Assembly (NCBI GenBank): GCA_019747875.1
Contig: JAIEQI010000062.1
Location: 78,972-142,971 of the forward strand
Reading direction: 5' to 3'
Length of the DNA: 64,000 nucleotides
Origin: Candidatus Obscuribacterales bacterium
Lineage (GTDB): Bacteria; Cyanobacteriota; Vampirovibrionia; Obscuribacterales; Obscuribacteraceae
The notes below the pieces were generated by a model. The model saw only the letters and a list, made by a program, of their open reading frames with translations, searched no databases and was not told the origin of the DNA. Made by a program: the position numbers and the translations under genes. Shown here piece after piece: positions 9,062 to 16,479 of this stretch (its first letter is position 1; the number at the start of each line of letters is the position of its first letter).

Positions 9062-10291
9062 ATGATAGAAAAAAGTGGGCAGACTGATTTTCCCGTACTT
9101 AAGCCCGGCCTCGATATAGCCAAGCCGGGCGAACCTCAACCAGAAGTTGATGATGCCGCCAAGAAATTGTACGCTGACACGTTGCCCTCTGTTGTTCAGA
9201 TAACGACAGACAAAGGATTCGGCAGCGGCTGGATAATGGACAAAACAGGTCGAATCGGATCTGCCGCTCACGTGGTTTTAGGAAGCAAAGAACATTTTGC
9301 AGTCACCGCCGATGGTAGCAAATATAAATTAGAAATTGAGAAGCTCGACGATCTCAACGACACCGTCATCATGAAGCCAGTTAAATGGAAGGAAGGAAGT
9401 CGCCCCCACCTCGACCTTGCTCCATCCAGCACCCTCAAACAGGATGATCTGGTTTATGGCATGGGACATCCAGGCGGACTCCGCCCGGCTTATCTCTCGC
9501 CTGGATATCATCGCCAAGCAGAAACACAACTGAATATGATGAAGAATCTCAGCGAAGAAGTAGAGGGCGCAATCAATGCAAAATTGAAAACTCTCACTCC
9601 AAAAGAGCGCCCCGACCTCGAGAAATTCGTCAATCGCGATATTTTGAATTCTCGCATCCATATTCGCCCAGGTGATTCAGGCGGACCTCTTCTAAATAGT
9701 GACAAGAAAGTCGTCGGCATCAACGACATGATCACAAGTTTTGAAATGGGCTATTTTGTTCCAAGCGAAAAGATACAAGCACTCAGCGAGGACGAAGGGA
9801 AGTTCAATTTCAAATACAATTGGGTCGCCGGTAACTTAGCTCAACAGTATAAGCATGACTGGAAAACCAATCCGACAATGGCAGTTGCAGAAACGCTCGG
9901 CGTTGGCGCTGCCGGACTGATCGGCAACTCGGTGCTCAATCGTATGCCCTATACAGGCGGTCTGGCCGCGGCCGGAGTCGGCGCCGTCATGCTAACAAGC
10001 GATGCCAGCGGCCTTCTCAACGCGACTGACTCTCGCGACCAAATGAAGTATGGGCTAGCCAGCGCCGGCGATCTCGCCGCTCTAGGTGGTGCTATCGCAA
10101 CACTGATTCCGAAAGCAAGACTGGCAGGTAAGGTTGCGCTTGGACTTGGTATCACAGGAAGAATCGGCTCTGAGTTCGTGCCGAACCGCAGAGTTCTTAC
10201 AGATATCACACGCAAGGACGGCTCGCCTGTTCCACCGGTAAGCCCGGACATTGAGAAATCACTCGGGCTCGGCATCTACAGAGGAAGCTAA
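9062..10291 (+). CDS. Trypsin-like serine protease with Gly-rich hydrophobic tail
   Basis: 409 residues. An S1C/HtrA-type protease core occupies about 42-225 with a full triad: His70 in SAAHVV, Asp100 in DLNDTVIM and Ser206 in GDSGGP. There is no PDZ domain and, unusually for this family, no signal peptide; the N-terminus instead has a conserved VLKPGLDIA...PQPE motif shared with the next gene. The C-terminal 130 residues are Gly/Ala-rich hydrophobic helices (about 275-370). Start ATG 9062 has GGAG 7 nt upstream. It is followed after 2 nt by a catalytically dead paralogue, so the two are very likely co-translated. Confidence 0.85.
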   Translation: MIEKSGQTDFPVLKPGLDIAKPGEPQPEVDDAAKKLYADTLPSVVQITTDKGFGSGWIMDKTGRIGSAAHVVLGSKEHFAVTADGSKYKLEIEKLDDLNDTVIMKPVKWKEGSRPHLDLAPSSTLKQDDLVYGMGHPGGLRPAYLSPGYHRQAETQLNMMKNLSEEVEGAINAKLKTLTPKERPDLEKFVNRDILNSRIHIRPGDSGGPLLNSDKKVVGINDMITSFEMGYFVPSEKIQALSEDEGKFNFKYNWVAGNLAQQYKHDWKTNPTMAVAETLGVGAAGLIGNSVLNRMPYTGGLAAAGVGAVMLTSDASGLLNATDSRDQMKYGLASAGDLAALGGAIATLIPKARLAGKVALGLGITGRIGSEFVPNRRVLTDITRKDGSPVPPVSPDIEKSLGLGIYRGS

Positions 10292-10293
10292 AA

Positions 10294-11508
10294 ATGGGTG
10301 TCGAAAGTCAAAACATACCGGTGCTAAAGCCGGGAATTGATATGGCAAGAAGCAGCGATCCTCAGCCGGAATTGGATGAGACTGGTCGCAAGCTTTACGA
10401 AGACGCAAGAAATTCCATCGTAAAAATTGTCTCCGATAAAGACAAAACAGGCACTGGATTTCTGATCGAGGATGGCTCAAAGCTGATTACAACGGCAAGA
10501 GCGGTGCTCGATTCACGCGAACACTTTGCGGTCGGACCAGACGGCAAAAGATACAAAGCTGAGATCGAAAAACTGGACGACCTGCATGATCTAGCGGTAC
10601 TGCGCCTTCAGAAAGGTGCGATCGCCGGCACAAAGGCACTCGAACTCGGCTCATCAAAAGAGCTAGAGGAAGATCAAAAGCTCTATACATTCTCCATTCC
10701 AACAAAGGCAAACGACGCGTATGTCTCGCCAGGATATGGCAGGGGCATTATGAGCCCAATTCAGCTGCTTGCGACAATGGATCCAAACATCGGACGCAAG
10801 CTAATGATGAAAGGCTTCACGATGGACATGCAAGAGCAAATGGAAGCGCGTGCGATGCTCGGTCGCCCCTTGTTTGAAACCAAGACCCACATCCAACGTG
10901 GTGGAGGTGGTGGACCCATGCTGGATGAATCCGGCAAAGTGGTCGCCATAACACAACTCAGCAATGGAGTCGACGCCACGCTAGGAAAGACGCTTTCATC
11001 ACCAGTCGAGGCAGCTCAAATGCTTCTAGACAAAGGTGGCAAATTTGACGTGAGCTATAAAGCAAGCGCCGAGCCCTGGGCTGAAGAATTCAAAAAGACT
11101 GTTGCTGATAACAAGATGGTTGCGGCAGGTAGCGCCCTCGTCGTGGGCGGTATGGGTTACGCAGGTTACCTTGGGCTCAATCGCTACCCTCTGATTGGTG
11201 GCGGTGCGCTTGCAGGTCACGGTTTGATGAAGTTCACTTCTGACGCCACTAACTTTTTGTCCAGCTCTGATTCAAAAGACAGCTTGAAGTATGGTTTGGC
11301 CTCGGCAGCGGATCTCTCAACTTTTGCCGGAGGCGTCATGACGTTCGTGCCCAAGGTTCGTGGAATCGGAATGATTCTGGCTGCCGGTGGCATAGCAGGA
11401 CGTGCAGCTACGGACTTCATCCAGAACCACTGGGTGGTTGATGAGTTCAAGCGCAAAGACGGTAGTGCTCGTCCGCCTGCAAGCTTCGACAAGCTAATCG
11501 GGTCTTGA
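10294..11508 (+). CDS. Pseudoprotease paralogue of the preceding protease
   Basis: 404 residues, similar end to end to the gene before it: the same VLKPGIDMA N-terminus, the same core and the same Gly-rich tail ending in an FxRKDGSxxPP motif. The catalytic His is Arg69 (TTARAV), the GDSGGP motif reads GGGGGP so the nucleophile Ser is Gly205, and only the Asp (Asp99 in LHDLAVL) is kept. The reading frame is intact, so this is a maintained pseudoenzyme and not a decaying gene. It could regulate, scaffold or heterodimerise with the active copy. No signal peptide is visible. Confidence 0.85.
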   Translation: MGVESQNIPVLKPGIDMARSSDPQPELDETGRKLYEDARNSIVKIVSDKDKTGTGFLIEDGSKLITTARAVLDSREHFAVGPDGKRYKAEIEKLDDLHDLAVLRLQKGAIAGTKALELGSSKELEEDQKLYTFSIPTKANDAYVSPGYGRGIMSPIQLLATMDPNIGRKLMMKGFTMDMQEQMEARAMLGRPLFETKTHIQRGGGGGPMLDESGKVVAITQLSNGVDATLGKTLSSPVEAAQMLLDKGGKFDVSYKASAEPWAEEFKKTVADNKMVAAGSALVVGGMGYAGYLGLNRYPLIGGGALAGHGLMKFTSDATNFLSSSDSKDSLKYGLASAADLSTFAGGVMTFVPKVRGIGMILAAGGIAGRAATDFIQNHWVVDEFKRKDGSARPPASFDKLIGS

Positions 11509-11510
11509 CC

Positions 11511-12485
11511 CTAATCCAATCCGTTTATGCGGTCTGAAATACTCTGATTGAGATGCTGCAGCTCTTGGCGCAACGTGCTTTCTTGCCGATGCGACAAAAC
11601 ACCGGACTTTTGAATCATCACATTCCAATTCTTCTTAATAGCAAGAAGCTTTGAGGTGAATAAGTCCATATCAAAAGTTCCGAGCTGTCCCTTTTCGTGC
11701 AGAGTGATCAACTCGTTTTCGACAAGCTCCATCTGTTTCGGTATCGAAATCATGGGCTTGCGCGGTAGCGGTATTTTTGGCGTCGTCACAGGAGGAAGAG
11801 GAGCGGACTCTTCGACGTGACCGCGGTGAATTTCTTTCGCCGGTGCAGCAGCTGTGTCAGCATTCTTTGTCGAATCTGAGCCGAGCGGTAGCTCCTTATT
11901 CTCTTTACTGGAACCTAGCTTTGTCCAAGACTTGGACAATATCTCCATATAGAGCTGATGAACATCATGCAGTAGCGCTGCGGCTCCCCCATCGTAAGGC
12001 AATTTTCCATTTGCGCGATTTGTAAGTTCGCTGATGGATTGTTTGAGAGCACGATGCTGTTCTGTCGACAGATTTGCCGAGCGATCTCCCAACAACGTTT
12101 CCAGCTTTGCAATTTCCGAATCGATCTGTCTTTTTGCCAAAGCAGCCAGGTTCGCATTATCCCCCAAGCGAAGAGCGAGATCGCCATAGAGACTGTTGGC
12201 AGGACCAATTAAAGACGACGCATCAGCACCACCGCTGATATCAATCTTGGCATCGACTTTCAATCTCTCGACTCGGCTTACGAAGTCTTGATACTCGGTA
12301 TCACTGAGATTATGGGAGCCGTTATTCAAGCTGTCTTCGATTTTTTGAATTGTATCTGAGATTTGCCCATAGCTCTGTGCCGCCGTTGGGGTAGGCCGAG
12401 AATTGTTTGCGGCCAGACAAAGTGAATCCGGCAGCAAAGAAAGCTGCAGCAGAATTAGCAGAACACTAATTGGCCGAATTGGCAA
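11511..12485 (-). CDS. Secreted helical protein with internal repeats
   Basis: 324 residues. A signal peptide (ISVLLILLQLSLLPDSLCLAA) is followed by helical segments that resemble one another: one at about 40-80 (ISDTIQKIEDSLNN), one at about 125-170 (IDSEIAKLETLLGD) and a third near 250-300 (ELVENELITLHEKG), separated by a Pro-rich linker (PLPPVTTPKIPLPRKP). The pattern looks like three copies of an alpha-helical hairpin module. No known family recognised. It converges on the pseudoprotease gene with a 2-bp gap. Confidence 0.7.
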   Translation of the reverse strand: MPIRPISVLLILLQLSLLPDSLCLAANNSRPTPTAAQSYGQISDTIQKIEDSLNNGSHNLSDTEYQDFVSRVERLKVDAKIDISGGADASSLIGPANSLYGDLALRLGDNANLAALAKRQIDSEIAKLETLLGDRSANLSTEQHRALKQSISELTNRANGKLPYDGGAAALLHDVHQLYMEILSKSWTKLGSSKENKELPLGSDSTKNADTAAAPAKEIHRGHVEESAPLPPVTTPKIPLPRKPMISIPKQMELVENELITLHEKGQLGTFDMDLFTSKLLAIKKNWNVMIQKSGVLSHRQESTLRQELQHLNQSISDRINGLD

Positions 12486-12719
12486 TAGAACCTCGACACC
12501 AAGTTAACCTGTATCCAGTTATACCCGGCAAATGACATGCAATGCCACCGATCCGAGGCGCATGTAACCGCGAGCATACAAAGGGCAGGCGCTTGCAAGC
12601 GACCAACAGACCCCTAGCAGTAGTGTTAGGGGAACGAAGGATGACCAAAGAAATCGGACGAAGCATCACAGCATCGTGCTGAGCGATTCGTCCGATAATC
12701 AGTTCTAGTAAGTGATTCC
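12486..12719. other. Intergenic region with stem-loops
   Basis: No gene seen. A CCCCTA...TAGGGG hairpin lies at 12611-12632. A larger nested structure at 12653-12696 pairs ATCGGACGAA with TTCGTCCGAT (10 bp) around an inner CAGCA-TCG-TGCTG hairpin (12669-12681). Confidence 0.5.
12653..12696. ncRNA. Nested hairpin, possible structured RNA or terminator
   Basis: Perfect 10-bp outer stem and perfect 5-bp inner hairpin. On the minus strand the outer stem is followed by TTTCTTT, so it may end transcription of the 48-residue ORF upstream of it on that strand. A mobile palindrome is the other reading. Confidence 0.35.
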
Positions 12720-12866
12720 CTAACGCAATATGCCAGGGCTCATCACACAAAATCTAAGAGCCACTAAAATCGCAGTGCCTGCGAGGATACCGACATTAAA
12801 ACCGGAGGCGAACATTTGTTTAGCCAGCGGGGGTCCGGCGTACAAGATTTCCCCCAAGTTTTTCAT
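12720..12866 (-). CDS. 48-residue putative membrane peptide
   Basis: A short ORF with ATG at 12866 and GAGG 7 nt upstream. It begins MKNLGEILYAGPPLAKQ and has one membrane-helix-like stretch (about residues 24-42, VGILAGTAILVALRFCVM). It sits directly downstream of the zinc-ribbon gene on the same strand, 47 nt away. No homologue recognised; supported only by the start signal, hydrophobicity and orientation. Confidence 0.5.
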   Translation of the reverse strand: MKNLGEILYAGPPLAKQMFASGFNVGILAGTAILVALRFCVMSPGILR

Positions 12867-12913
12867 TTGGTAACCTCGCTTTCAAAAATTCGAACAGTTC
12901 CAGACTCTCTAAT

Positions 12914-13228
12914 CTAAACGGCGACGTTGACGTCCCGTTCGGCAGTTTGACCATATTTGATGTTGCCGAGGCACATCACACAGTAGACAGGCTTATTGCC
13001 TTTCGGGTGGAAAGGCACGCGTGTCGCAACTCCACACTCAGCACAATTGACTTCACTGGTGTTTGCGATATCTTTGCCGCTTCGACGAACTCTCATCAAT
13101 ACTCGACAATTGGGACAACGCTTCGGTTCGTGGGCAAGGCCTTTGGCAGCGAAAAACTCCTGCTCAGCCTTTGGAAAGATAAAATTGGTTCCGCAATCGC
13201 GGCAAACTAGCGACTTCTCAACAAACAT
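12914..13228 (-). CDS. Zinc-ribbon protein
   Basis: 104 residues with two Cys4 ribbons. The first (about 5-45, LVCRDCGTNFIF...EPKRCPNC) matches the zf-trcl-type probable zinc-ribbon domain found in cyanobacteria and Chloroflexi; the second (about 60-90) has VNCAECGVATRVPF and VYCVMCLG. Start ATG has GAGGT about 8 nt upstream. Role unknown; proteins of this kind are thought to bind nucleic acid or protein. Confidence 0.8.
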   Translation of the reverse strand: MFVEKSLVCRDCGTNFIFPKAEQEFFAAKGLAHEPKRCPNCRVLMRVRRSGKDIANTSEVNCAECGVATRVPFHPKGNKPVYCVMCLGNIKYGQTAERDVNVAV

Positions 13229-13480
13229 CCGAGCTACCTCACACAGAGTCCATAGCTAACAAGTTAGCATTGAAAAGCAGCATATGATCGATATGCTATG
13301 GGGACCCCTAGTGTTACTAGTGGAAGTTATATAGGGTTGCCCAAAAAAAACAAGGAAGAATCGCGGAAAGGCAGCCTTGAGCTTACATTTCCTCACTCTA
13401 TCGAGGGACTATATCGAACCTTTTATCGACTATTTGCGGAGCCATGGTGCGTGGCGAAGACCTGCCAAACTCCGGAGCGT

Positions 13481-14392
13481 TTAATTCCGGTTTGCGCTCT
13501 CGGCGGTCATGTTTGCTTTCTTCGCTTTTTCCTTCGCCTCAAGCTGTGCTTTCTGCGCATCGGCAAATACCTTTTCTAGATAAGGCTTCAAACTGCCGTC
13601 CTCAGAGCGAGCTTTCTGGCAGATCTCTTTTACCTTCGGATGCTGGTCTAAATTGCTCGCCAATGACCATGAAGCTGCGCTTGAGATCATCAGACGGTTG
13701 AGATCCTTAGTATCCTTCTCACCCCAGGTAAGCGGTGTCATCAGCCTTCGCACATATTTTTCATCACCAGTTGCAGAGAATGCCCCCCACAAGATATCCA
13801 ATATGTCGGGTGATTCTATAGATAGTTTGTCGAGGTCCTCTGCTTTTTTGTCAATTTGTTTGTGGAACTCGACCTTGGACTTTTCCGGCAAACTGTTAGC
13901 GATGTTTTCTAGCAATGTTTTGCCTTCTTTAGTGTTTGACCACCAAACAGCTGTGAGTACGACAGTTTTGCTGGAGTCCTTTATTGTCCCAAGCTGGCCA
14001 AACCAGACCGGAATCTGCTCGGGGTTACTTTCAAAAACTCGACTGAGAAATCCCTGGAAAGGCGCAACTGAATCGCCTTCCAGCAAATTGTTCTGGTCTG
14101 CCAGTTTAATGGCAGCTACTACGAACTCTGGCTGCGGATGCAGGTAGTAATAAGTCATCCATCTGCTCAAATCGTCAACCGTGCTTATATCCTTCACCGG
14201 CTTCATGCGCTCAGCGATTGTCATCGGTTTATTTGACTCATCAGCTTTGCGCTTCTCGGTCTTCGAGAATGCAGGGATTGCGTTGCTAACGTCGACGAGT
14301 ATTGCCGAACTCATTTGCAAAACGCCAAAAGCAAGCGCCAGTGGCAAAGTGCGACGAAAACAGAGGAAACTATGCCAATTTTTGATTTGCAT
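13481..14392 (-). CDS. Secreted helical protein of unknown function
   Basis: 303 residues. An N-terminal hydrophobic segment (about 13-30) predicts export. The body is helical with a central region near DILWGAFSATGDEKYVRRLM, which has the look of a superhelical repeat, and the C-terminus is a charged Lys/Glu/Ala coil. A family name cannot be assigned. GGGATGA precedes the ATG. Plus-strand ORFs across this gene have no start signals and are discounted. Confidence 0.65.
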   Translation of the reverse strand: MQIKNWHSFLCFRRTLPLALAFGVLQMSSAILVDVSNAIPAFSKTEKRKADESNKPMTIAERMKPVKDISTVDDLSRWMTYYYLHPQPEFVVAAIKLADQNNLLEGDSVAPFQGFLSRVFESNPEQIPVWFGQLGTIKDSSKTVVLTAVWWSNTKEGKTLLENIANSLPEKSKVEFHKQIDKKAEDLDKLSIESPDILDILWGAFSATGDEKYVRRLMTPLTWGEKDTKDLNRLMISSAASWSLASNLDQHPKVKEICQKARSEDGSLKPYLEKVFADAQKAQLEAKEKAKKANMTAESANRN

Positions 14393-14524
14393 TTTCTCAT
14401 CCCATCCCAGCGGTTTGGAAGAATCATACTAATTCTCGCCATATAAAGACTTAGCCTGAGTTAACGGCCCGGAAAGGGGTGGGGTCAGCACCTGCCTGAC
14501 GGTTTGGAGGAGGCGCTTAGACGG

Positions 14525-15880
14525 TCAGGATTGAGCAGCCAGATCAGCCTTCTTAAGCTCTGCAATATCGCGGTCGGGATGTTGCAGGAAAAACACAAAC
14601 AGTGAGGACGTGAAGGTAAAGCCAGCCATAATCCATAGGGCAGAGTTGAAGTTGCCGGTTGCCTGCTTCATATATCCCGTCAGCAACGGTGCAAGCACGC
14701 CTGCGGCAGCAAGGAAGCAATCCATCAAACCAAGCGAAGTGGCAGCTCTGTCTTTGGCCAGATCTGAATTAAGTGAGTAAAAGCAGGCATTAGGAGCCAG
14801 CCCAAAAGCAATCCCGAGTGACATAAAAGTAATCACTAGAGGCAATGAATCAGTAAACGTAACCGCGATCAGAAAGCAGGCCGACAACATTTGAGACGGC
14901 CAAATCATGTGAGTACGGGCCCAACGTACATTCTTCGTTTTCTTGTAAATCCAGTCAGAAAGAAATCCACAGGAGACCACGAAGATCGCCGCAGTAAGCC
15001 AGGGAGCCATAACAAGCACACCGACTTCTTTGATTTTAAGGTGATAGGTCTGCTCCAAAAAACCAGGCAGCCACGAAACAGCAAAGAACAACAAATAGCC
15101 GAATGAGAAAAATGAATAGTTGTTCGCCATCAATGAGGGATTGAGAAAGAGAAACTTCCAAGTGGTTTTCCCGGTAGAAAGATGATGGCGTCGCAAATCA
15201 GCATCGCTTCCGTGAACCTGCAGTGTTTGCCCCTCGTGAATGAGGTCGAGTTCCGCTTCCGAAACCTTCGAAGAGTTTTGCGGATAGTCCCTGTACATCA
15301 CCCACCAGAAGCCTGCCCAAATAATGCCGAGCGAGCCTAATATAACGAACATCGCTTTCCAGCCAAAGCTGACGATCAAATGTGAAATAAGCGGTCCACC
15401 AATTACAGAAGCCAGTGGAACTGCTGCCAACGAAATAGCCGAGGAGCGAGCGCGCTCGTTAGCCGGAAGCCAATCCGTAACAGCCCTGGTCATGGCCGGG
15501 AAGCAGGGACCTTCAGTTATGCCGAGCATCACGCGTAAGAAAAATAGATGCCAAAAGCCTGTGCAAACTGCCAGCAATCCGGTGCAAATAGACCAGGTAA
15601 TGGAAGACCAGGTCCACACCTGACGCGCCCCCCAAAGGTCAACAATGATGCCACCACCAAGAGTCATGATTGTGTAGCCGATACCAAATGCGGAGGCTAT
15701 TGCGCCATAGTCCGCGTCATTGAGACCAAATTCTTTTTTTATCGGCTCGATTGCATACGCGATCGCTGAACGATCCATGTAATTGATGACAATGATAATG
15801 AAGCAGAGAGCAATGACAGTCCAACGATAGTTCGTCATGCCTGGTGGACGACTGATGCCCTTCTCTTTTACGGTGTCCAC
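14525..15880 (-). CDS. MFS transporter, anion:cation symporter type
   Basis: About 451 residues with 12 membrane segments. The sequence NYMDRSAIAYAIEPIKKEFGL, the first-half loop motif around GGGIIVDLWGARQVW, and GITEGPCFPAMTRAVTDWLP are typical of the ACS family (hexuronate, glucarate and other carboxylate importers). Substrate cannot be read from sequence. I prefer the GTG at 15880 because GGAAGG lies about 7 nt upstream; the frame is open to 15943 and a later ATG at 15838 is also possible. No catabolic genes are adjacent, so context gives no substrate. Confidence 0.85.
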   Translation of the reverse strand: MDTVKEKGISRPPGMTNYRWTVIALCFIIIVINYMDRSAIAYAIEPIKKEFGLNDADYGAIASAFGIGYTIMTLGGGIIVDLWGARQVWTWSSITWSICTGLLAVCTGFWHLFFLRVMLGITEGPCFPAMTRAVTDWLPANERARSSAISLAAVPLASVIGGPLISHLIVSFGWKAMFVILGSLGIIWAGFWWVMYRDYPQNSSKVSEAELDLIHEGQTLQVHGSDADLRRHHLSTGKTTWKFLFLNPSLMANNYSFFSFGYLLFFAVSWLPGFLEQTYHLKIKEVGVLVMAPWLTAAIFVVSCGFLSDWIYKKTKNVRWARTHMIWPSQMLSACFLIAVTFTDSLPLVITFMSLGIAFGLAPNACFYSLNSDLAKDRAATSLGLMDCFLAAAGVLAPLLTGYMKQATGNFNSALWIMAGFTFTSSLFVFFLQHPDRDIAELKKADLAAQS

Positions 15881-15995
15881 TTTGCTTCCTTCCGTTTCTT
15901 CAAGCGCAAACCTCACTAAAACCGGGCATTGAATCATGCTCAAGCCGATTTCACCAAGCTCCCAGTCCTGGGAGCAGCGGGATATGAATTATAGC

Positions 15996-16190
15996 GGAGG
16001 AGGTGAGAGGGGCGATAGCCCTGCGAACCGACGGAGCGTTTCAGTATAAACCGGAGGAGGTGAGAGGGGCGATAGCCCTGCGAACCGACGGAGCGTTTTA
16101 GCATAAACCGGAGGAGGTGAGAGGGGCGATAGCCCTGCGAACCGACGGAGCGTTTTAGCATAAACCGGAGGAGGTGAGAGGGGCGATAGC
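15996..16190. repeat. 57-bp tandem repeat array
   Basis: Three full units (15996-16052, 16053-16109, 16110-16166) and a partial fourth (16167-16190), nearly identical. Each unit starts GGAGGAGGTGAGAGGGG, contains the hairpin GGGC-GATA-GCCC, then CGACGGAGCGTTT and a short spacer. The 57-bp period is 19 codons, so all frames remain open and produce false ORFs. Single diverged copies of the same core lie at 40307-40353, 49975-50020 and 56926-56970. Confidence 0.9.
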
Positions 16191-16196
16191 ACGTAA

Positions 16197-16426
16197 GCTC
16201 AAAGTTTGAACAGAGTCGGTCTCGGGAAAGACGAAAGCAGAGTGCTAAAAAGTCTGTCAAGAGGTGTCTCGTGACCATCAAAGACCTGAAGAGAGTCGGA
16301 ATTCTAGTTATGGCTGCGGTCTTGGTTGGCAGCGCACCGCAGTGGTTAAATCCTGCAAATAAACATGTTTCCAACTACGATGCTCCCTGGGTCTACCCAG
16401 GACTGGCACCGGCAGAGCAACACTAA
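16197..16426 (+). repeat. Cassette copy A: conserved leader plus small-peptide gene
   Basis: A 230-nt unit duplicated at 20322-20552. The 74-nt leader shares GCTCAAAGTTTGAAC (an 11-bp palindrome TCAAAGTTTGA), a GTCT-nGGGAA-AGAC hairpin and GTCTGTCAAGAGGTG with the other copy. It begins just 6 bp after the 57-bp array. Confidence 0.85.
16271..16426 (+). CDS. 51-residue membrane peptide, copy A
   Basis: GTG start with GAGGTG 5-6 nt upstream. The protein begins MTIKDLKRVG, has one hydrophobic helix (about 8-22) ending in GSAPQW, and a polar tail containing the NYDAPWVYPGLAP motif. Compared codon by codon with copy B (20397-20552), 14 codons differ silently and only two change the residue (Ile11/Leu, Lys31/Gln), apart from the GTG/ATG start. 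That is strong evidence that the peptide is translated and selected. It lies 53 nt upstream of the pentapeptide-repeat gene. No family recognised. The helix could be a signal peptide or an anchor. Confidence 0.82.
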   Translation: MTIKDLKRVGILVMAAVLVGSAPQWLNPANKHVSNYDAPWVYPGLAPAEQH

Positions 16427-16479
16427 GCAAGCGTCAAGAGAGGATCGCGTCCACCATTAGCGGGGACGAGGAACTTATC

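Noticed and set aside
10294..11508. Pseudogene call for the second protease-like gene
   Set aside because: The frame is intact over 404 codons and similarity to the first copy extends throughout, so loss of catalytic residues is better read as a maintained pseudoenzyme.
13298..13579. 93-codon plus-strand ORF
   Set aside because: Overlaps the secreted protein gene at 13481 antisense, has no Shine-Dalgarno, and its composition is unlike a folded protein.
15996..16190. Possible CRISPR array
   Set aside because: The units are contiguous 57-bp repeats with no unique spacers between them and no cas genes nearby.
15940..16374. A 144-codon minus-strand ORF with a 19-residue repeat (GYRPSHLLRF...)
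   Set aside because: It reads through the 57-bp tandem array, whose length is a multiple of three, and overlaps the well-supported small-peptide cassette on the other strand. No start signal.
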